From: Sphingobacterium corticibacter
GTDB taxonomy: Bacteria > Bacteroidota > Bacteroidia > Sphingobacteriales > Sphingobacteriaceae
Length of the DNA stretch: 64,000 bases
Reading direction: 5' to 3'
Assembly: GCF_003076635.1 (NCBI RefSeq)
Contig: NZ_QDKG01000007.1
Span: 62,001 to 126,000, forward strand
The notes beneath the pieces were generated by a model, which was not told the origin of the DNA, searched no databases, and saw nothing but the letters and a program-made list of their open reading frames with translations. Both the position numbers and the translations under genes were made by a program. Below are positions 61,463 to 64,000 of this stretch, in pieces (the first letter of the stretch is position 1; the number at the start of each line of letters is the position of its first letter).

Positions 61463-63778
61463 TTATTTTTTAAGTTCATTCGTGAAAGAATATGGGGCAT
61501 CTTCTGATGCTGTACCGCGTTGTTCATTTGGCGTTGGCGCCATGTCAAAGCTCAACTTGGCTCCTTTTTGCAAGGTAGGAATATCCAAATAGTTCTTGGA
61601 GTAATTTTTACCATTTACTTTCAAGCTATTGACATATACATTTTCTTTTTGCTGGTTGGCGGCCGTGATCACCACCTTCTTGCCATTCTCCAGATGCAGC
61701 GTTACTTTTTTGAATTGCGGCGAGCCTAATGCGTATTGATTGGTTCCTGGCGCTACCGGATAGAATCCTAAGGATGAATAAACATACCATGCCGATGTCT
61801 GCCCATTGTCTTCATCTCCACAATAACCATCTGGCGTAGGCAAATAGAGGCGATCCATGATTTCACGAACCCAATACTGCGTTTTCCAAGGTGCTGCACT
61901 ATAATTGTACAGATATGGCATATGCTGAATCGGTTGATTACCGTGGGCATACTGCCCCATATTCATAATCTGCATTTCACGCATTTCGTGAATCATACTA
62001 CGGCTATTCATCCCTTCATAGCTTGGAATGACAAATACCGTATCAAGCATAGCGGTAAACTCTTTGTTTCCGCCCATCAGGTCAATTAAACCTTGCGGAT
62101 CATGGAATACACAGAAACTCCAATGCCATGCATTGCCTTCTGTATAATCTCTAGACCATCCACTCGGATCGAATGGCGATCTGAAAGTACCATCGCTGCT
62201 ACGCGCGCGCATCAATTTGGTGGATGGATCGTAGAGCTTTTTGTAATTCATCGCTCGGTCTTTGTATACCTGCAATTCATCGGCAGATTTGCCCAAAGCC
62301 TTACCAAATTGATAAATCGACCAGTCATTGAAGGCGTATTCTAATGTCCGAGCGACGTTTTGTGTGATCTTGCTATCTGTTGGGATATATCCCAAATCGT
62401 TGTAAAATGTATAACCCGCTCTACCTGTTGATGAATTGGTCGGATGGACATTATTGGCACCATGTTTCACGGCTTCCCACAACGTATTGTAGTCATAATC
62501 TCTCAAGCCAGTCATATACGCATCCGCTACAATGGAGGCAGAGTTATTCCCAATCATCGATGCGCGGTGCCCTGGGCTTGCCCATTCTGGCAAAAAGCCA
62601 CTTTCATTATACGCATTCACTAAGCCTTCCTGCATCTGCGTATTCATCGAAGGATAAAGCAGATTCAGGAGTGGAAATAAGCTCCGGAAGGTGTCCCAAA
62701 AACCCGTATCCGTGAATAATGGGCCGGGCAAAACCTGTCCATTGTATGGGCTATAATGCCATTGTTTACCTGCTGCATCCCATTCTGAGAAATCGCGAGG
62801 GAACAATGTGGAGCGGTAAAGGCAGGAATAGAAAGTACGTAAGAGATCCTTCCGATCGTCTTCAATCTCGACTTTTCCTAAAACCTCGTTCCAGCGATCG
62901 CGACCAGCTTTGGAAACCGTTTCGAAATCATGATCTTTTACTTCCTTCAGGTTGATTTCTGCTTGATCAAAACTAATGAATGAAGATGCAACCTTAGCAA
63001 TGACTTCTTCGCCACGCTTGGTTTTAAATCCGATGATGGCTCCGGCATGATCAGTAGTTGTCGCCTTTTTGTTCGCTACCAATTGTCCATTTTCTACAAT
63101 CTGCGAATAGGTAAAGGGCTTGTCAAATATGATGACAAAGTAGTTTTTGAAATTTTCGGCAACACCACCGCTGTTACGTGTGGTATATCCTTTTATCATG
63201 CGCTGTTCAGGCAAGATCTCTACGTGAGATCCTTTGTCAAATGCATCGATCACCACATAGGCACTATCTGTCTTTGGGTAAGTGATCCGAAAAATAGCGG
63301 CACGCTCTGTTGGTGTCAATTCGGTTGTGACATCGTGATCGGCTAAGTAGACGCTGTAATAATAAGGTTTGGCTACCTCTGTCTTATGCGAAAACCAACT
63401 CGCCCGCTCATCTTGATTAAACCGAGGTTGACCGGTAATTGGCATTAAAGAGAATTGACCATAATCGTTGTTCCAAGGACTGGGTTGATGCGTTTGCTTA
63501 AAGCCACGGATTTTATCGGCTGTATAGGTATATGTCCAACCATTGCCCATTTCACCCGTTTGCGGCGTCCAAAAGTTCATTCCCCATGGTCTGGCGATCG
63601 CAGGATACGTATTTCCATTGGACAATTCGTACTTGGACATGGTGCCAATGATGGGATCAGCAAAGTCAACCGGTTCGTAAGATTTTGATTTCTTGCTTTG
63701 CGCAAATCCCATAAATACAGACAAGAATGCAAACATACACAGCATGCCATTTCTTATCAAGGAGTTACATTTCATCAT
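61463..63778 (-). CDS. GH92 family glycoside hydrolase (alpha-mannosidase)
   Basis: A 771-residue secreted glycoside hydrolase of family GH92, Ca2+-dependent exo-alpha-mannosidases that are a Bacteroidota hallmark. Signal peptide (about residues 1-26, ending GFA-Q). N-terminal beta-sandwich, then the (alpha/alpha)6 catalytic domain. The family signatures DPIIGTMSKYELSNGNTYPA, the MSxWDT-like GFWDTFRSLFPL and the catalytic region GYCGDEDNGQTSAWYVYSSL are visible. Acts on mannose-containing N- or O-glycans outside the cytoplasm. No SusC/SusD pair is adjacent, so it is not in a recognisable polysaccharide utilisation locus here. Confidence 0.93.
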   Translation of the reverse strand: MMKCNSLIRNGMLCMFAFLSVFMGFAQSKKSKSYEPVDFADPIIGTMSKYELSNGNTYPAIARPWGMNFWTPQTGEMGNGWTYTYTADKIRGFKQTHQPSPWNNDYGQFSLMPITGQPRFNQDERASWFSHKTEVAKPYYYSVYLADHDVTTELTPTERAAIFRITYPKTDSAYVVIDAFDKGSHVEILPEQRMIKGYTTRNSGGVAENFKNYFVIIFDKPFTYSQIVENGQLVANKKATTTDHAGAIIGFKTKRGEEVIAKVASSFISFDQAEINLKEVKDHDFETVSKAGRDRWNEVLGKVEIEDDRKDLLRTFYSCLYRSTLFPRDFSEWDAAGKQWHYSPYNGQVLPGPLFTDTGFWDTFRSLFPLLNLLYPSMNTQMQEGLVNAYNESGFLPEWASPGHRASMIGNNSASIVADAYMTGLRDYDYNTLWEAVKHGANNVHPTNSSTGRAGYTFYNDLGYIPTDSKITQNVARTLEYAFNDWSIYQFGKALGKSADELQVYKDRAMNYKKLYDPSTKLMRARSSDGTFRSPFDPSGWSRDYTEGNAWHWSFCVFHDPQGLIDLMGGNKEFTAMLDTVFVIPSYEGMNSRSMIHEMREMQIMNMGQYAHGNQPIQHMPYLYNYSAAPWKTQYWVREIMDRLYLPTPDGYCGDEDNGQTSAWYVYSSLGFYPVAPGTNQYALGSPQFKKVTLHLENGKKVVITAANQQKENVYVNSLKVNGKNYSKNYLDIPTLQKGAKLSFDMAPTPNEQRGTASEDAPYSFTNELKK

Positions 63779-63874
63779 AGTAGATTTTAGGCTGTCAACT
63801 CTAATTAGCTAACACGTTTTAGCAATTATACAGAATATTAGGCAATAGTAGCATTCATCGCAGAAAGATTCATA

Positions 63875-63915
63875 AAGATGTAATAGGGATTTTACAGGAA
63901 GATGTGATAGGGATT
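63875..63915 (-). repeat. Two 17-base direct repeats upstream of the GH92 gene
   Basis: AAGATGTAATAGGGATT (63875-63891) and AAGATGTGATAGGGATT (63899-63915), one mismatch, period 24. They lie 97-137 bases before the GH92 start. Tandem sites of this spacing are typical of regulator binding; otherwise 63779-64000 holds nothing recognisable. Confidence 0.5.
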
Positions 63916-64000
63916 CATTGCAATACGCATTACTGCAAATCGACTAAAGCAAAAAAAGTACTATGGCGAAGTCGATCTGAAAATATATGGCCGATTATGA

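Overview
This is a chromosomal window from a Bacteroidota bacterium, most likely a Sphingobacteriaceae member (Sphingobacterium/Pedobacter-like). The case rests on lineage-typical families: a GT117/DUF2723 membrane protein, GLPGLI and SusC-like barrel proteins, a GH92 glycosidase, a CreD operon with a small winged-helix regulator, many secreted or lipoprotein peptidases, and a stand-alone four-helix-bundle (S23-type) gene. Several upstream regions carry the Bacteroidota -7 element TAnnTTTG, and Shine-Dalgarno sequences are mostly absent. Composition is moderate (low-to-mid 40s % GC by eye), except for a clearly AT-rich block at about 23.9-27.9 kb. I see no transposase, integrase, prophage or CRISPR array.

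Layout. 0-9.3 kb: TerC-like membrane protein, C1 peptidase, beta-barrel protein, CPBP protease, HxlR regulator with a palindromic operator, prolyl oligopeptidase, lpxH, prfA. 9.3-9.6 kb: three identical tRNA-Asp genes. 10-11.8 kb: an ECF-type sigma factor followed by a membrane protein that joins an anti-sigma-like cytoplasmic segment to a periplasmic trypsin-like protease. 11.8-22.4 kb: peroxiredoxin, a PH-domain pair (YdbS/YdbT type), acyl-CoA dehydrogenase, proB, the GT117 protein, glnS. 22.5-28.6 kb: a degenerate FAD-oxidoreductase-like secreted protein, then an AT-rich three-gene cassette (small secreted peptide, GLPGLI protein, TonB-receptor-like barrel) between two copies of the 3' end of the carbonic anhydrase gene. 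28.8-41.9 kb: nucleotidyltransferase, rarA, TPR protein, C-terminal processing protease, M28 peptidase, pgi, prfB with its programmed frameshift, a TIGR02117 protein and an ABC-F protein. 42.2-44.7 kb: creD operon with its own wHTH regulator and two matching operators. 44.9-51.6 kb: fatty-acid beta-oxidation operon (marR, fadB-like, fadA, acyl-CoA dehydrogenase) interrupted by a four-helix-bundle gene flanked by repeats. 51.7-64 kb: 2OG-Fe(II) oxygenase, MmcQ/YjbR protein, thioredoxin-like protein, dnaK with a sigma-54-like promoter, a His-rich lipoprotein with paired operator-like sites, an Omp85-type barrel, AI-2E transporter with pterin dehydratase, heme oxygenase, an endonuclease/exonuclease/phosphatase-family protein and a GH92 glycosidase.

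How genes work together. The MarR gene heads the beta-oxidation operon, and a 12-bp palindrome over its start site (TATGCTGGCATA) is matched at 11 of 12 positions in front of the separate acyl-CoA dehydrogenase gene at 14.7 kb, suggesting one regulon. The CreD regulator probably controls both its own operon and creD through the same TACTTTG/CAAAGTA palindrome. The best candidates for something undescribed are the 24-28 kb cassette with its duplicated can 3' end, the sigma/anti-sigma-protease pair at 10-11.8 kb, and the repeat-flanked four-helix-bundle insertion at 47.9-48.6 kb.
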